Shown: positions 15,834 to 28,687 of the stretch, piece by piece
Layout of the letters: each line of letters opens with the position of its first letter
Numbering within the stretch: the stretch's first letter is position 1
Assembly: GCA_025677825.1 (NCBI GenBank)
Contig: JAIXMO010000048.1
Span: 167,241-231,240 of the forward strand
From: Helicostylum pulchrum
Lineage: Eukaryota; Mucoromycota; Mucoromycetes; Mucorales; Mucoraceae
Direction of reading: 5' to 3'
DNA length: 64,000 nt
Notes under the pieces: generated by a model
The model's database searches: none
Seen by the model: the letters and a program-made list of their open reading frames with translations, nothing else
What the model was told of the DNA's origin: nothing
Translations under genes and position numbers: made by a program

Positions 15834-18643
15834 TTTTGAAGTTTTTGAAGTTTTTGAAGTTTTTTTTTTAGAAAAAAAAATATATGTATATAAATTGTAA
15901 ATATAAGGAAGAAGAAGAAGAAGGAAAAAAGAAAAAAAAAAGATACGCCTTTTTTATATATTTGAAGGGAATGAAGTATTTATATATTTTTAAAAAACTT
16001 GCACCTGATTACGCTTTCTCCAAACCGTAGCAGTAACACAAGAAATTATTTAGGCTTAAGCATATAGCGCGCCGACTTGCGGTTAGAGAAAAAAAAAGGG
16101 GGGAGAAGGAGAAGGGGGGGGGGGGGGGGGAGACAGAAAGAAGAGAGGAGGTAAAAAAAAAAAAAAAGTAGTTTATGAACGCAAATTTGTGTTACAGTTG
16201 TGTCCATCTGACTGATAATTTAATGTTCAATTTTAGCTCTAATTGATGTCGATGCTTTTTTAATAAAAACACACTTTTATTTTTATTTTTATAAATACAA
16301 TGGGGAATAAAATAAGGAACATGTACGTATATTTTACTACTTTGTGCTATTTACTTGATATAAAAAAAAAAAAAAAAAAAAAAAAAGTTGTATTTTAGTG
16401 ATGAACACAACAATCAAATTGTTTCATCCCTTAGTACACTCTCTATCGATATACCTTACCCCTGTTTTTTTCCTTCTGTCCTTCTTTTTATATGTATCCA
16501 AAGCTCACACAACATTTGGCTGCACCTTTTTTGATATAGAGTTACCTTTAATCAGTTTCATCATTTGTTACAGTATAGTTTTGGTTATATTCAATTCTAT
16601 TTTAAATTAGATCGATCTTATCCCGGCTATGCATATACTTAGTGATGCGTCAGAGGAAGGAAAAAAAAATACTTGTGTGATCGGCTGATACAAGTACCAA
16701 AATGTTTTTTTTTTTAAAAAAAAGGCCTTCCAAATTCAAATCGGCCGGTTCCTTCCGGGTAACAATAGTTCAGGTAAGTAGTGAGCGACTTTTTTGTTAT
16801 ATTCTATATCAAGTCTGACTGACTGACTGACAAAAAAAACAATAATAATTGAAAGAGCACGGACCAGCTGATACTTTTCAAATATGTATTTTTTGAATGA
16901 ACGCACAACGAGATTTTCTTTACTAATGTATTACAATATGATACTCCCAAAGATAAAGCTCACTATAATTTCAGTTGCCCCTATTTGGTAAATGTAACCC
17001 ATGTTTGATGAATAATGACACAATATTCACTTAAATAGACGTTTAAAGATGAGGGAACCCTCTATATTGTCAATCACTTTATAAAAGATTGTTGCACCAA
17101 TTTTGCTTACTCACAAAAAATACACAAAAAAAAGTATCATCTCTCCGAATCATTTTTTGCCAGCGTGCACACAAAAATATATACTTTTTTTTTAAATAAA
17201 ATAAAATAGGAGTTTTTATATCGTTAAACTAGATAGGAGCCATGCAAGTAGCATGATAATATATTCTATATGGTTACTTTTCTTTTCCACCTATAAATAA
17301 TGATTATCATAGCAAGTCAAAAAAAAAAAAAAAAAAAAAAAAACGAGGTCTGGTACATGAAGGTTATACAAGAGACAAGTTGGACAGGCCACCCTAATCA
17401 TGTGGAATGAAAAGGATTTTCTTTCTTTCCCGTGAAAGCCAAAAAAAAAAATACATTTGTACGATATAGCGATAAATAAAAAGAAAGGAGCAAAAAAAAG
17501 TCTTTCAATAACAACTAATTCATTTTTTTTTTTTTTTTTTTTTAACTTTATTAATAGTTATTTTATTTCCAGTCTACATGATGACGAAACCTGAGCTGTT
17601 TGCTTTGTAAACTACGCAATAAACTACGAAAACAAAAATGCATTTCTTATTTTATGATTATTATTTGTTATTTTTTTCGTGGTAGTAGTAAATAATGCGA
17701 TTTTGCATGAATAAAAATGACTAAAATAAACTTCTTCAACCCAAAAAAAAAACCGTTTGATTTTTTATTTATCAGCTGAACCGAAAGAATTTATATAAAT
17801 AAAATGCTACTTTAAAATACATTACATCAAGTGGAGTGTGTGTACTACATTATTTTTAGTAGAAGTTAAAAAAAAAAGCAATATCATGCTACATTTAATT
17901 ACCTTTTGTATAATATGGTATATATACTCTTGGGGGTTGCTTTTCTGTGCCCATTATGCATACCAGCACGTTCGGTTAATTATTATAACAGATCATCCTT
18001 ATCATCTTGTTGGCTTAATTGTAATGCATAGGCAAAGAGCCACGTGCGCAGTAAAAGACTGAAAGCGTCTAGAACAGCTATTTTCTGTCGTTATCCGAAA
18101 ATACCACATATATCCAGGGGGAGAGACTACATACAAAAATGTCATTTGATTGTCCAAACTACTGCCTTAAAAGCCTCTGTTACTGCTTTGAACTAATTTC
18201 CCTTTTTAGTACACATGACTTTTAAGGTCATTGGACATATCATTAAGATTAAAACGTAGATTTTTTTTTCTGTATGTAAAAAAAAAGATGATGGGTGTAT
18301 GTCAATCAAAAAAAAAAAAAAAATGATAAGGCGTCGAGATGCTTTTGCTAGTATAAAACCTTGCATTGCCAAATATGTCAAATGCGTTGGCAAATGACTA
18401 AAAACGTACCCGAAAACAGAAAATCATAATAAATAAAAGAAAAAAATGTTTAATAATAATGGTAAATAGTAATAGTAATATATAGTAAATTATAGCAGTA
18501 AAAAAAGATATAGATACAAAAAAAAAGAAAAAAAAGAGGGAAAGTAATGAGGGGAAGTTAAGTAGGGAAAGTGATTTTAAAAGAACGTAAATGTATGTTT
18601 TTTTTTTTTTTTTGCAAGTGTGTATGTATACAATGGGAGCTTA
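15834..18643. other. 2.8-kb gene-poor region
   Basis: Upstream DNA of the TALE gene and 3' flank of the kinesin gene. Contains a 17-G tract at 16114-16130, long A-runs (about 16363-16386 and 17319-17343) and a T-run near 17523. The small frame at 16398-16610 is hydrophobic, T-rich and unsupported. Confidence 0.5.
16114..16130 (+). repeat. Poly-G tract
   Basis: Seventeen consecutive G in purine-rich DNA about 280 bp upstream of the TALE start codon. Confidence 0.9.
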
Positions 18644-21600
18644 TTAGAAGCACATGAATGAAGATTTCTTTCTTAATAGTTCATCCAACTGCTTTTCTAA
18701 TTTCTTTATAGTCTTATCGGACTTATCAAGCTTTTGTTTTTCATCGTGTAATTGTTCCTGTAAGCTTTCGACCTCATCACGAGATACCATGGCCTTCAAC
18801 TGATTTTGGCAATTTTGTAATTCCTGTAATAACGCTTTATTCTTCTCATCCATTTGACGCTGCATTTCTTCAGTAGCGGCGTTAGAAGGGGGACCTTGTT
18901 GTTGTGGAATGGCTCCCGATCCGTTCTTATTGGAAATGTCATTGTTATTAGCAGATGACTGGTCACCTTGTGTTTCGGACGAATCAACAATTGACATCCT
19001 ACTACTACTACTTCCGGTCGATCGTTCTTCAACCAGCTCTTTTATTTTCGGTATAACCGCATCATCTGACACCACCCCAAGAATTGATTTCATCTCATTG
19101 ATTTGTTCTTGATAAACTTGCACATTTTCTTCACTGTCATCCAGATCTTCGGCAAGCACCTCCATCTCGCCTGTCATACGATTCATCTCTGCTTCTAATT
19201 CTTCCGCTAAGCTGGTATATTCCTTGTTATCTTCTCTCATCTGCTTGCTTTCTTCTTCCAGTTGGGATATACGTTCCTGGTATAATTTTTCTTCGTTTCG
19301 TGTTTCTTTTGATAAAGTATTATCAAATTTTAGCTTTTTGATTTCTTCAGAGAGTTCTTTGATATTGATCAAATGCTTTTCAATGTCTTGACGCTGCTGT
19401 TGGATAGTTTCTTCCTTTTCAAGCTGACTAGTACGTAGCAGACGGAGATCTTGGGTCAATTCTTTTACTACTGCGCCCTGATCTTGTGTCTTTCCATCTT
19501 GTTCACATTTAGCTAATTTATCTGCATACTGCCTTTCTATTGTTTCCACTTGATCATGATGTGCAGACGTCAACGATACTATCTTTTGCTCGTGTTGAGT
19601 CAGCGCATCATCAACTTGTTCTTGCAGCTTTTGTACCAGTGTGACATGGTCGGCCTTCGCACTTACTAACTCAGCTTCGAGGCTAACCATCTTTTCTGTG
19701 AGCCCGGCATGTTCCTTTTGCAGTTGCTCAACGGCGGTCTGGGCTGCAGCATATTCTGATCCTAATACGTTATTTTCTTGATCTTTTGCAGTAACCAGTT
19801 TTTGATGAGCGCATGTTAAATCTGAAACCTCACTTTGATGTTGCGTATTCAGCTCTTGAATTTGGTCGGCATAGTTACTATGAACTCGACTTAATTCTTG
19901 TTGTAACGCATTTAACTGCTGCGTCGTTGTATCCGTGCGTTGCTCATCTAATTGACGCATACTTTGTTGAACCGATGTCAAACTCTGGTTTTCTAATTTC
20001 AATTGTTCTAACTCAGATACGTGTTCATCATTCAAAGCTTGGTGTTGGCTTAATTTGAGTTGCAATGCTTCAACTGTATTATTATGGTCTAAACTAGATT
20101 GTTGTTGTAAACTACCAAGGTCATGAGCAAGTTGTTGCTTTTCCAGCTTGATAGTTTCAAGCGCTTTCTCATATTGAGAATTCAATTTTTCTAATTGTTT
20201 AGCATGTGAATCCTTTTCGAGTTTTATAGCTTCCATTGTTTCGTCAAGTTGAGAATGAAGTTGTTCTAATTGTTTAGCATGCGAATTCTTGAGATCATTT
20301 AATTCTTGTTGCAACGCGTTCAATTGTAATGAACTTTCTTCATGTTGAGCATGCACATCACACAACTCGTCAAGAGATTGAGTCAAGCTTTCATTTTCGC
20401 GGTTGATCGTATCCAAATCCATTTCGTGTTGTTTTGTCAACTCTATCAAGTGATCATTAAGTTCATTTAATTCAGCTTCTAAATCAGCGGATTTTTGACC
20501 ATGTTGAGACTCTATCAAACGTAACTGACCTTCAGAATTAGTTTGCAAGTGTTGAATTTGATTTTTTAATTCCTGCGTAGCATCAAGGTGCTGAGCATTC
20601 GCTTCGCGTAATCTTTGATTATGGATAATCAAGGTCTCTTGGTGAATATTTTTAGCTAATTCAATTTCTGTTTCAAGCGAAGTCATTTTTTCCTTTAAAT
20701 CATTTGACTCTTTTTCAAACTCTAAGCTTAATGCTGAAACGTGCGATTCGTGGTCCAGTACCGAGCGTTCTGTTTGTTCCTTTAACTGCATTTCTAACGC
20801 CATAACCTTCTGTAAAGCCATTTCTTTATCTGATATGGCGCTGTTCAACGTTGCATCTAAACGTTGCTGCATATCGACTAATTTGGATTGATAACTCTCG
20901 GCTTCTTCTTTATATTTAGCAACTGCATCTGCATCCACTTGCTTCTTTAAAAGTCCTTCGTGCGAAAGCTTAAGTACGGTTAAAGTCGCTAATGTTTCCG
21001 CTAAACGCTTTTGTAACGACGTTGATTGCTGATTGGATTCATCCAACGAAGTTTTTAATCCGTTTTCAAGACTGGCACTATTTTCTGCCTTTTGTTTCAA
21101 CTGCACAATGTAAGTTTCCTTTTGGTCTAAATCTAAAGTTAACTTTTCAATATCTTGTTTTAATGCACCGTGAGCTGTCTTCCATTGCTTTGTTTGCTGT
21201 TTCTCTTGGTCCACCGCTTTCTCCGCTTCCGTTTTTAACGCAGTCTTTTCATCAGACTCGGTTTGCTTCAACATGTAGACTTGCTTATTTGCCATACCCA
21301 AATCATGCTCTAATTTTTGAATTTGCATATTATGCTCGTCTTGCTTTGATAAGGCTTGTTGCAAGTCGGCAATCTTTGATTCAAATACCACCTTTTCTTG
21401 TTCATACGCGTCTTCTTTTGCTTGTGAAATTTCTTTGCTGAGATCAAGTGACTTTGGTGCATGTATAATATCATCTTCATGTGCAGTAATAGAAGAAGAA
21501 TCACGTTCCAAAAAGTCTAGTTGCTCCAAGCATTCATGGTACCGCTGCAACACTTCTTCTAGTTCCTTGGAGGTATCTTGATGATAGAACTGTAATTGTT

Positions 21601-24377
21601 CCAACTCTAATTCTAGACGATTAGCTCTATCGGTTTCTTCTTTGGCCAGCGTTTCAGCTTTAATTAAAGCTAATGCAGCTGCAGACGCAGGCGTTTCTGT
21701 TTCACTAGCAAAACTTTTACGATTTTTGTAGGTTGTAGGGGAAGTATTATTAGTAGTAGAAGATATTGTTTTCGATTCAGCATCAGGTTTATTCTCGATA
21801 TGTCCATTCGGTTTGTCGTTAGTAGTAGCAATGAGTTTACTATTTTCTTTTTCAAGTGTATCGATCTTTTGTTGAAGCAAAGTACGTTGGTTTTCCAAGT
21901 CAAGGTTTTTCGCATTCGCTAAATCTAGTTCCTTTAACATTAATTTTTCGGTACTGTTATCAGTTGTAACTTTAGATAACCGCTTTAAAAGTTCAACATT
22001 TGTGCGTTCTTTAGCCTCTATTTTAGCTTCTAAATCTTCAACGGATTTGGTTAAACGAACTCTTTCAGCATCACCTGCAGCTAAACGTTGTTCTAAGCTA
22101 TGGATATACTGTTCCGTGTTTTCATCTGTTTCTTTAAACTTCATGATTCGATTTTTTAATTCGTTCAACATTTCTTGGTCTTTTGTCGTTTCGTTAGCAG
22201 ACTTCATTAATTTCGTTTCCAGTTCGTAGATATACCCTTCATTACTTTGCTCTCTTTCCAAAACTTTGCCAAGACGTAACTGTAAACCATTAATGGTTTG
22301 TTCTTGAGACCGAATTAAATTTTCTAATTGAGTTAATTTAGTCTGTTGTTCCTCGTGGCCAATATCGGAATGATTTAAAGCGGCTCTGGCTAAAGCCAAC
22401 TGAGATTCTAATGTCGACACACTCTTTTCATATTCTTCAATTACAGGTTCGACTAAATGCTGAAAATCCATATCAGTTTTATTATTGACCATTGCCTCTA
22501 ACCGTCTTACGCGTTCTAATTCTTTCTCTACCATACGGTTACGTTCACGGGTCACAGAAGCTTCAACATCTAATTCTTCCACTTGTCTTTGTAAATCGGA
22601 TATTAACATGCGTTGATCATGATAAGTGTCATCTTCATCTTCTTTATCTAAAGACGAAGGTGACCGATTGGATTTAAGGTAATTTAATTCGTTCTTTAAT
22701 TTTCCTATCAACGACCTCAACAATTCAATATTTTCGGTCGTCATCCATTCTTCCACTTGGTTCTTTTCAGATCTGTTTTTAATGCTTCGAGCACGATTCG
22801 CGTATTGTAAAGTATTGAGTGTTTCTGAAAGATTGTACTCTACAGGACTAGCACAGGCAATCATTAATGTCGTAGCACTTCCGCCAAGTGAATCTTGTAA
22901 TAATCGAGTCAATTTCGAGTCACGGTAAGGTACATGCACTTTTGTCTTTTTAGAGGGATCGCCTAAAGCGGAAATAACATTCCCTAAAGCCAGTAAACCT
23001 GCATTGATATTAATACCTTCCTTACGGCGATCGCCTTCAGCGGCAGTTCTTTTCAACTAAAAAAAATAAAAAAATAAATAACTGCAGGCAATATATGTAT
23101 TTTTTGTAAAATTTAGTGTTTACCCTTTCACTACCAGCTAAATCTACAAAATGAAATTTGGATGTTGTAATTAAACACTCTCCATCTTCTTGACTAGCAG
23201 CAAATAAACGACTGGTATTTGGTGTAATTGAAGATCTGGTACTCATAGAACTAGATGGACGCTTCTTTTCTACATTAGAAGGTATCCACTTTTCTTGAGT
23301 TAAAGATACAGAGAAAATGGCATGCGATCGTGAAGATTTTGCATTCATATCTGTGGAACCAGTAGCTCTATTTTGGGTACCTTGCTCGAGATAACTAAAT
23401 TAAATTAATATTTAGTTTTTTTTTTTTTTTTTTTGCTTGCTTGCAAAGATAATTATATAATTTACTATAAAACGTCATCTGTACTATGTACAAGCACTTC
23501 TTTTACACCAGTCCAATAAATTCTACCTTTTGTATCTTCACGAATTGTAATGGGCGGTAATTCTTCAGGTGGAGCAGAGTTTAATAAATCATGCAAATCC
23601 TCATTATAGATTTCGATAAAAGATACTTTTACAGTGAATTTAGTTTTATTTATCGGAGGAACTTGTGGTATATGACTGGTACGATGACCAATTTTTGATT
23701 TAGGTCTTAAACGGCTATTACTTTTATTCGATGCGGATGTAGAAGAAGAAAGTGAAGAAGTAGGTGATATGGGTCTCGTATCATTATTGTTTAACAAGTC
23801 AAATAAAAGTGCCATGGAACGAGGCACAATACCTTCATCACTTGTATTATGTTGACCATCAGCTGCTGTACCCATTGTATATGTTTTTCCAGAAGATGTT
23901 TGGCCCTAATTATTATTTATTAGTCGCATGTTAATTTATTTATTTATTATTTTCCCCCTCACACATCACTTACATAGGCAAGAATTGTTATGTTATAACC
24001 TATAAATAATCTTATTGTTCAACTATCGTGTATCATTTTAATTATAAAAAATCTACCTTCAACAAATTTTCGAATAAGATTTTCTCCTAGAGCCGAAAAT
24101 ATTTCCTCTTGTGTACTGTTTATTCCAAATACATGATCAAATGTAAATAATTTATTTTGAGGTACAACTTGTACTGTACTGTCATGAATCTTTAATACAT
24201 CGTCATGGGCAAGATTTGCAAATCTTGGTTGAGCTCGATCACGTTCTGTTAAAGGTCGAATTCGTAGCGCTATTTTTTCAAAGTGTTAAAAAACAGCTTT
24301 TTTTTAAAAATTTTATTATTATGTTGTTACTTGCCTACTTGAACCGCAGTGGTTTGACCGGTACTTTCCTTGGTCAT
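18644..24377 (-). CDS. Kinesin-4-like (chromokinesin family) motor with very long coiled coil
   Basis: Six exons (24377-24335, 24269-24057, 23999-23974, 23905-23466, 23394-23124, 23056-18644) give 1801 residues. The N-terminal motor shows the P-loop GQTSSGKT at 95-102, switch [10 protein letters not shown], switch II DLAGSER ending at residue 331, and [20 protein letters not shown], typical of kinesin-4 (KIF4/KIF21). A Ser-rich insertion follows the P-loop. Residues from about 440 on form almost continuous coiled coil, including a tandem repeat of the type SHAKQLE-LxSQ, with a Ser/Asn/Gln-rich break before the last coil, and the protein ends SSFMCF. It should walk on microtubules; kinesin-4 motors act on chromosome arms, the midzone or in transport. 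Oddity: the first intron begins GC (G|GCAAGT) and only this donor keeps VQVALRIRPL in frame, making it a GC-AG intron. Confidence 0.93.
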
Positions 24378-24967
24378 AGGCGTGGAGTATTAAAATAATT
24401 ATAAAAAGATGTGAAAAATAAAAAAATAAAAAAAAGATAAATAAATAAATATAAACGTTTGCTGAGGTTTAAAAGGATTATTGTTGTGGGTGGTACATAA
24501 GTCAACAATAGGAGCGAGTTAAATATATAAAGTATCAAGTTGGCAAATCAACTTTTCATAGCTAACGAGACGGGTTTAATCATTTCCCTCTATTTCGGCT
24601 ATAATTTAAGCTCTCCTCCCCCCTTGCTGAGAGACCATTAAAGTGTTTTTTTCAGATTTAAAAAAGTGTATGTCAACTTATATGTTGTAAAACTTATACA
24701 TGTCATTGGTGCATTAAATCTTACTTAATTTGGTGAGATGTGTTCAAAGCTTGTTTGTGCAGAGTTTTGTATATGCATCGAGTACAGGTAAAAGTGTACC
24801 TAGCAACAAAAAAGATGTGCCCAGCAAAATGTATGTCGGGTATTTAATTATGTTTTGTTTTTTTTACTATCACGTAAAAAGTTCTGAAGGATTTCTTGGC
24901 CACTACAAATTCCTTTTTATTTTTTTTTACTCTTGCTTCACTAGATTATAACACGATTTAACATACA
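24378..24967. promoter_or_regulatory. Shared upstream region of divergent kinesin and AMSH-like genes
   Basis: 590 bp between divergent start codons, presumed to hold both promoters. The forward frame at 24730-24951 is unsupported. No convincing TATA box. Confidence 0.45.
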
Positions 24968-26621
24968 ATGACGACTTCTTTAAATACACCAAAGTCTATA
25001 GAAGAACTACATTTAGTAGCAAAAATGTATACAGACGATTGTATACCGATCGAGATTTATACAAGTTCGGCCGACCTGTTAATAAAGCAAGCTCGTATTT
25101 ATTACAAGGAGGAAAACGAGGAACAAGCTTATGTATATTTTTTAAAGTATATCAAGTAAGGAAACAATTTCCCTATTAATACTCCTCAAAGGGCTGATCC
25201 AATTTTATTTTTTTTATAGTTTGTTACTGATTGAACTGAGTAAACGCCCTGGTTTTAATCATTTGGATAATAACGATATGGTTCAAGTAATATAATTATT
25301 TTAAAAGATTATTGTTTTTTGTCTCTAAAATCATAAGATAATAGGCTTGTATGGAGGCTTTAGAGGCTTTAGAAGTACTAAGACCGTCTATTGAAGCAGT
25401 TCATGAAAGTTATCAATTATTTCATACCGATAAATCACAGTCAACAAGTCCTGAACGGTAACTGTTTTTTTTTCTGGAGTTTAAAAAAATGTATTTATTT
25501 TTAAACAATTTATGTACAGTGGGTACAGTCCGACAGCTATGGATTGGGAGCCAACACCTACTACTACTAGGTATGATATTAAACGAATCAAAAGTATATA
25601 TATATATAGATTATTTATAAAAGACTAGGATACAGTTATAACGCAAACTTACATGATTTATATAAAAGACAAGATCAGGGCGTACCACCTCCACCGCTAC
25701 CACCAAAGATTAAGATCGATAAAGACAAGGCACCACAATTACCACCCAAAATACGTATCCTTCTAGATCAACCAAATAATAGTAATAATAATAGACAGGA
25801 AATGATTTTAAATCAACTTCGGATTCTTAACATTCCAACTGTCATACAAAAAAGTTTCCTTAATATTGCACGTTTTAATACCAGTATAAATGTTGAAACA
25901 TGTGGTATACTCAGTGGAAAATTGGTTTGTGCAATCTTTTTTTTTTTTCTTTTAAGTAAAAAAAACAGAAATAACTAATGGTTACCTTAAAAAAAAAAAG
26001 AAAAATAATGAGTTATTTGTAACATCACTTTTAATACCAAATCAAGAAGGAACAAGCGATACCTGTATCACCAAAGATGAAGAGGCGATCTTTGACTACC
26101 AAGACAAAAACGGGTTACTAACACTCGGCTGGATTCATGTAAAATAATTTAAACCACACTACCCTCAAATAGTCTTAGTTAACGTATGCATTAAATAGAC
26201 ACATCCGTCACAAACCTGCTTTTTGAGTTCGGTCGATTTACACACGCACTGTTCATATCAATTAATGTTACCCGAAGCAGTTGCTATCGTTTGCGCACCA
26301 AACAACAATCCAGAGTAAGCATATATTTTGTACACCATCCATCTAATATTTCATGTGAAACTTATATAGTAATAATAATTAGCTTTGGTGTATTCCGTCT
26401 AACTAGTCCTGAAGGTTTAAAAGAGATTACAAATTGTAAAGCTACAAGTTCATTTCATCCGCATCCGGATACATCTATTTTATATCAAGTAAGTAAAAAA
26501 ATATATATATATAATATACACAGGTCCAGATCCTAATGTTTATCAATTTGATTTATAGAATGAATGCCAGCATGTTCGACTCAACTCACTTAGCACTTTA
26601 GAGACAGTTGATCTCCGATGA
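24968..26621 (+). CDS. AMSH/STAMBP-type JAMM metalloprotease (K63-linkage deubiquitinase)
   Basis: Nine exons (24968-25155, 25220-25286, 25345-25457, 25520-25570, 25636-25924, 26001-26138, 26199-26314, 26383-26488, 26559-26621) give 376 residues. The N-terminal 115 residues look like the MIT/USP8-dimerisation region of endosomal AMSH proteins ([21 protein letters not shown]). A Pro-rich linker (VPPPPLPPK) may bind SH3 domains. The JAMM domain has VETCGILSG with the catalytic Glu, then [21 protein letters not shown], which gives the two zinc His and the Asp, and extra Cys/His residues near the C-terminus as in AMSH's second zinc site; it ends TVDLR. The family removes K63 ubiquitin chains at ESCRT endosomes. 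The intron between exons 6 and 7 falls exactly between His and Thr of the zinc-binding HTH. The exon-6 acceptor (26000) lies in an A-run and is the weakest junction. Confidence 0.92.
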
Positions 26622-26804
26622 TTTTGGTATTACTATTTGTTACGGACACAAACCGTCTAAAAAAAGGGTTCTTGTACGTACAAGAAAATTGCTTTTTTAA
26701 AATATTTATTAGCCCAGTTTTTTTTTATTTTATTTTTTTACTTCTCTTCTTCTTTGTATATCAATCCTTTCCATTCCTTTTTAAAAATAAAATATAAAAT
26801 AAAA

Positions 26805-28601
26805 ATGGATTCTCAACACAGATTAGATGACACCAAGTCCTGGGATGGCGATGAAGATTTAGAGGAAATGTCATTTATCTTCAAGACATATAAAATCCGT
26901 TTCTTCGGCTTAACTGTCATTGCATTATGTAATATTGTATCTTCTATGAATTGGCTTTCTGTCGCTCCTGTTCCTGACTCTTCAAAGGAATTCCTCGGTA
27001 TTTCCTTAACCGAGATCAATTGGTTCTCCAATGTTTTCATGTTGGTTTATTTGTTTGCTGGCCCACTTTCTAGTTGGTCTTATGATCGTTTTGGTATTAA
27101 GATGGGTGTAAGTCTTGATTACTATAGCTAATTTATAACCTAAATTTATTGATTTCTATTATTATTTTAGCTTGTTATCGGTGCAATGTTACAGGCGCTC
27201 GGTTCTTGGTTACGTTACTTTTCAGTCTTTATTAACGATCCTACAGGTAGATTTGCTCTTGCAATGATTGGTCAAGTAAAGTATTCATATGACTTAAATA
27301 TATATTTGTATACATGTTTATAAAAAATACTGATCTTACTTTTTTGTTTAGGTTGTTTGCGCAATTGGTCAACCTTTTATTTTAAACATTTGTACACCCG
27401 TAAGTTTTTAAGGTTTCTTACGTTAATTCAATTAACTAACTCCGAATTATATAGTACGCTGCATTATGGTTTAGTGCAGATGGTAGAGGTACAGCAACTA
27501 TGGTCGGTGGTATCGGTAAGTAGATATTCCCTCGTGCCATATTACTTTATTAGGAAAAGTGCTAACCTAGTTTAAACAGCTAATTCCATTGGTATGGCCG
27601 TTGCTTCGCTTATTCTCCCTGCAATTGTAACTACTGCTGATACTGTTCCCACTGGAGTAAGTTTTTATTACCCTGATTTAGACATTTTGTCAGACCCTTA
27701 ATTTTTTTTTAATAGTTCCTTGTCATCGCTTGTGCTACTACTGCTTGTGCTATTCCTGCTTTCTTTGTTCCCAAAAAGCCCAAGACCCCTCCTTCCTATA
27801 GTGCCTCATCTAAGAACAAGTTCGCTATCTCCTTTGGTCAATCTCTTCGTGAGTTGGCTTCCAACTGGAACTACCTTGTTATCATGGTTTCATTTGGTAT
27901 TCTCTGTGGTTTAGCTTCCGCCTTCACTTCCATCTTAACTCAAATTGTTGCACCTTATGGTATCAATGCTGATGATGCTGGGTTCCTTGGCGCTGCCTTT
28001 ATTATTGCTGGTCTTGTTGGTGCTATCGTTACAGGTATCTTTATCGATAAGACTGGTCGTCACAAGCTAGTCATGAAGGTTTACGTTCCTATCGATGGTG
28101 CCTTGTATTTAGCCTTTTACTTTGTTGGTAAGTTTATTGTAATTAATTAATTACAATGATTACAAATCGCTGACTTTTTTTTTTTCTTTAGTTGTCAAGG
28201 AACTTGGTTATGATGCTATGATGGCTATTTGTGTCCTTTTAGGTTTCTTTACCTTCTCTCTCTTACCTGTTTGTCTTGAACTTTCTGTTGAATGTAAGTA
28301 TTATGAAAAAATATATGAAATGTTTGTACTAATTATATATATATATATATTTTTCTGGTACTATATAGCATCATACCCTATTAGTGAATCTATTTCTAGT
28401 TCCTTATTATGGATGTGTTCTCAAGTTTTGGGTCTTGTTATCTTGTCTGTTATGGATGCTCTCCGTGACGCACAAAACAAATATACTAACGGTCTCATCT
28501 TTGTCGTTTGTGTTGCCTTCCCCGTTACTATTCTTACAACTATCTATAACTCTCCCAACAAGCGTTTAGAGTTTGAAGAAAGAAATAAGGGTAGTAACTA
28601 A
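26805..28601 (+). CDS. FLVCR-like major facilitator transporter
   Basis: Eight exons (26805-27107, 27171-27275, 27352-27399, 27455-27515, 27580-27656, 27716-28127, 28192-28293, 28369-28601) give 446 residues with about 12 hydrophobic segments. The strings WLSVAPVPDSSKEF, MLQALGSWLRYFSVF, GQVVCAIGQPFILN, YAALWFSADGRGTATM and ANSIGMAVA match the FLVCR/DIRC2 branch of the MFS. In animals members carry haem, choline or ethanolamine; the fungal substrate is unknown. I chose the start at 26805 (AAAAATGG context) over an in-frame upstream codon because the upstream stretch is T-rich leader. The cytosolic N-terminus is acidic and the tail ends KRLEFEERNKGSN. Its stop is only 86 bp from that of the convergent nuclease gene. 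Confidence 0.9.
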
Positions 28602-28687
28602 AATATAGTTATTTACCATTCTCATTTTCTATTTACTATTTATTTTTATTCCATATTTTTTATTTTAATAAATCCTAATAATTACTA

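Noticed and set aside
20150..20330. Internal repeats in the kinesin gene as a possible mobile element
   Set aside because: They are in-frame coiled-coil repeats of the SHAKQLE type, normal tandem duplication within a coiled coil.
20992..21441. 149-codon plus-strand frame in the kinesin gene
   Set aside because: Antisense of coiled-coil coding sequence.
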